Shown: in pieces, positions 63,955 through 64,000 of the stretch
Layout: each line of letters begins with the position of its first letter
How positions within the stretch are numbered: position 1 is the stretch's first letter
Translations under genes and position numbers: made by a program
Source of the DNA: Selenomonas sp. WCT3
Lineage (GTDB): Bacteria > Bacillota > Negativicutes > Selenomonadales > Selenomonadaceae
NCBI GenBank assembly: GCA_900100835.1
Contig: FNCM01000003.1
Location: forward strand, 1 to 64,000
DNA length: 64,000 bases
Reading direction: 5' to 3'
Notes under the pieces: model-generated
What the model saw: the letters and a program-made list of their open reading frames with translations, nothing else
What the model was told of the DNA's origin: nothing
Database searches by the model: none

Positions 63955-63985
63955 AAAGCCTTCCCCTGCGGGGGAAGGCTTTGTC
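63955..63985 (+). terminator. Terminator of dapA
   Basis: AAAGCCTTCCCC and GGGGAAGGCTTT form a 12-bp stem with a short loop, followed by GTCGTT. It is the third copy of the stem found at 16232 and 36008; the T run is weak. Confidence 0.8.
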
Positions 63986-64000
63986 GTTCGAGGTGATAAA

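Overview
The window looks like a chromosomal piece of an anaerobic, Gram-negative-walled Firmicute of the Negativicutes, most likely a Selenomonas relative. Firmicute signs are strong AGGAGG ribosome sites, many TTG and GTG starts, sigma-A promoters with 17-bp spacers and a CIRCE operator. Outer-membrane signs are an RND efflux pump, a heptose-kinase-like protein and an O-antigen style Wzz/Wzx/Wzy locus. Pyruvate:ferredoxin oxidoreductase and a flavodiiron protein point to strict anaerobiosis. The assignment is inferred from gene content only.

Layout. 1-6.9 kb: a small hypothetical gene, htpG under a perfect CIRCE, a nitroreductase, galU and a translationally coupled DUF445 pair. 6.9-11 kb: a consensus promoter and a structured leader, then a small membrane protein and a cassette of HMA2-like proteins around a P1B-type metal ATPase. 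11-14.3 kb, minus strand: a cytoplasmic FIST-MCP receptor and mutY. 14.6-20.8 kb: branched-chain amino acid genes ilvN-ilvC-leuC-leuD-leuB-ilvB. 20.9-23.4 kb: rfbA-rfbC-rfbB for dTDP-4-keto-rhamnose. 23.5-25.7 kb: two tRNA-Ala genes, then a promoter-leader-terminator unit and an IMP dehydrogenase of the unusual trichomonad-like type. 25.8-36 kb: a two-component system, a flavodiiron protein, an RND adaptor and pump, tRNA-Pro and an amino acid permease. 36-40 kb: the single-chain pyruvate:ferredoxin oxidoreductase. 39.9-42 kb: a small accessory pair, a serine recombinase and an AlbA/Schlafen-type ATP-binding protein.

42.3-57.6 kb is one surface-glycan locus: chain-length regulator, PglF/PglE/PglC-like sugar synthesis and priming genes, five glycosyl- or pyruvyl-transferase type genes, polymerase, flippase and a terminal epimerase. 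The central part (about 47.5-56.9 kb) is visibly AT-rich with poor codon match to its flanks, as expected for an exchanged O-antigen/capsule cassette. 57.6-64 kb holds a ribbon-helix-helix protein, an Rpn-type nuclease gene with an internal ribosome site and a 12-bp tandem repeat, a divergent heptose-kinase-like PfkB protein, a large M16C protease and dapA.

The most interesting unexplained items are: (1) the leader RNA before guaB, which has its own consensus promoter, a strong terminator and an upstream segment able to pair with the terminator's 3' arm; (2) the HMA2/P-type ATPase cassette with its structured leader and a non-CPC metal site; (3) the candidate intragenic small protein inside the Rpn gene. 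No CRISPR array, rRNA or complete insertion sequence was seen.
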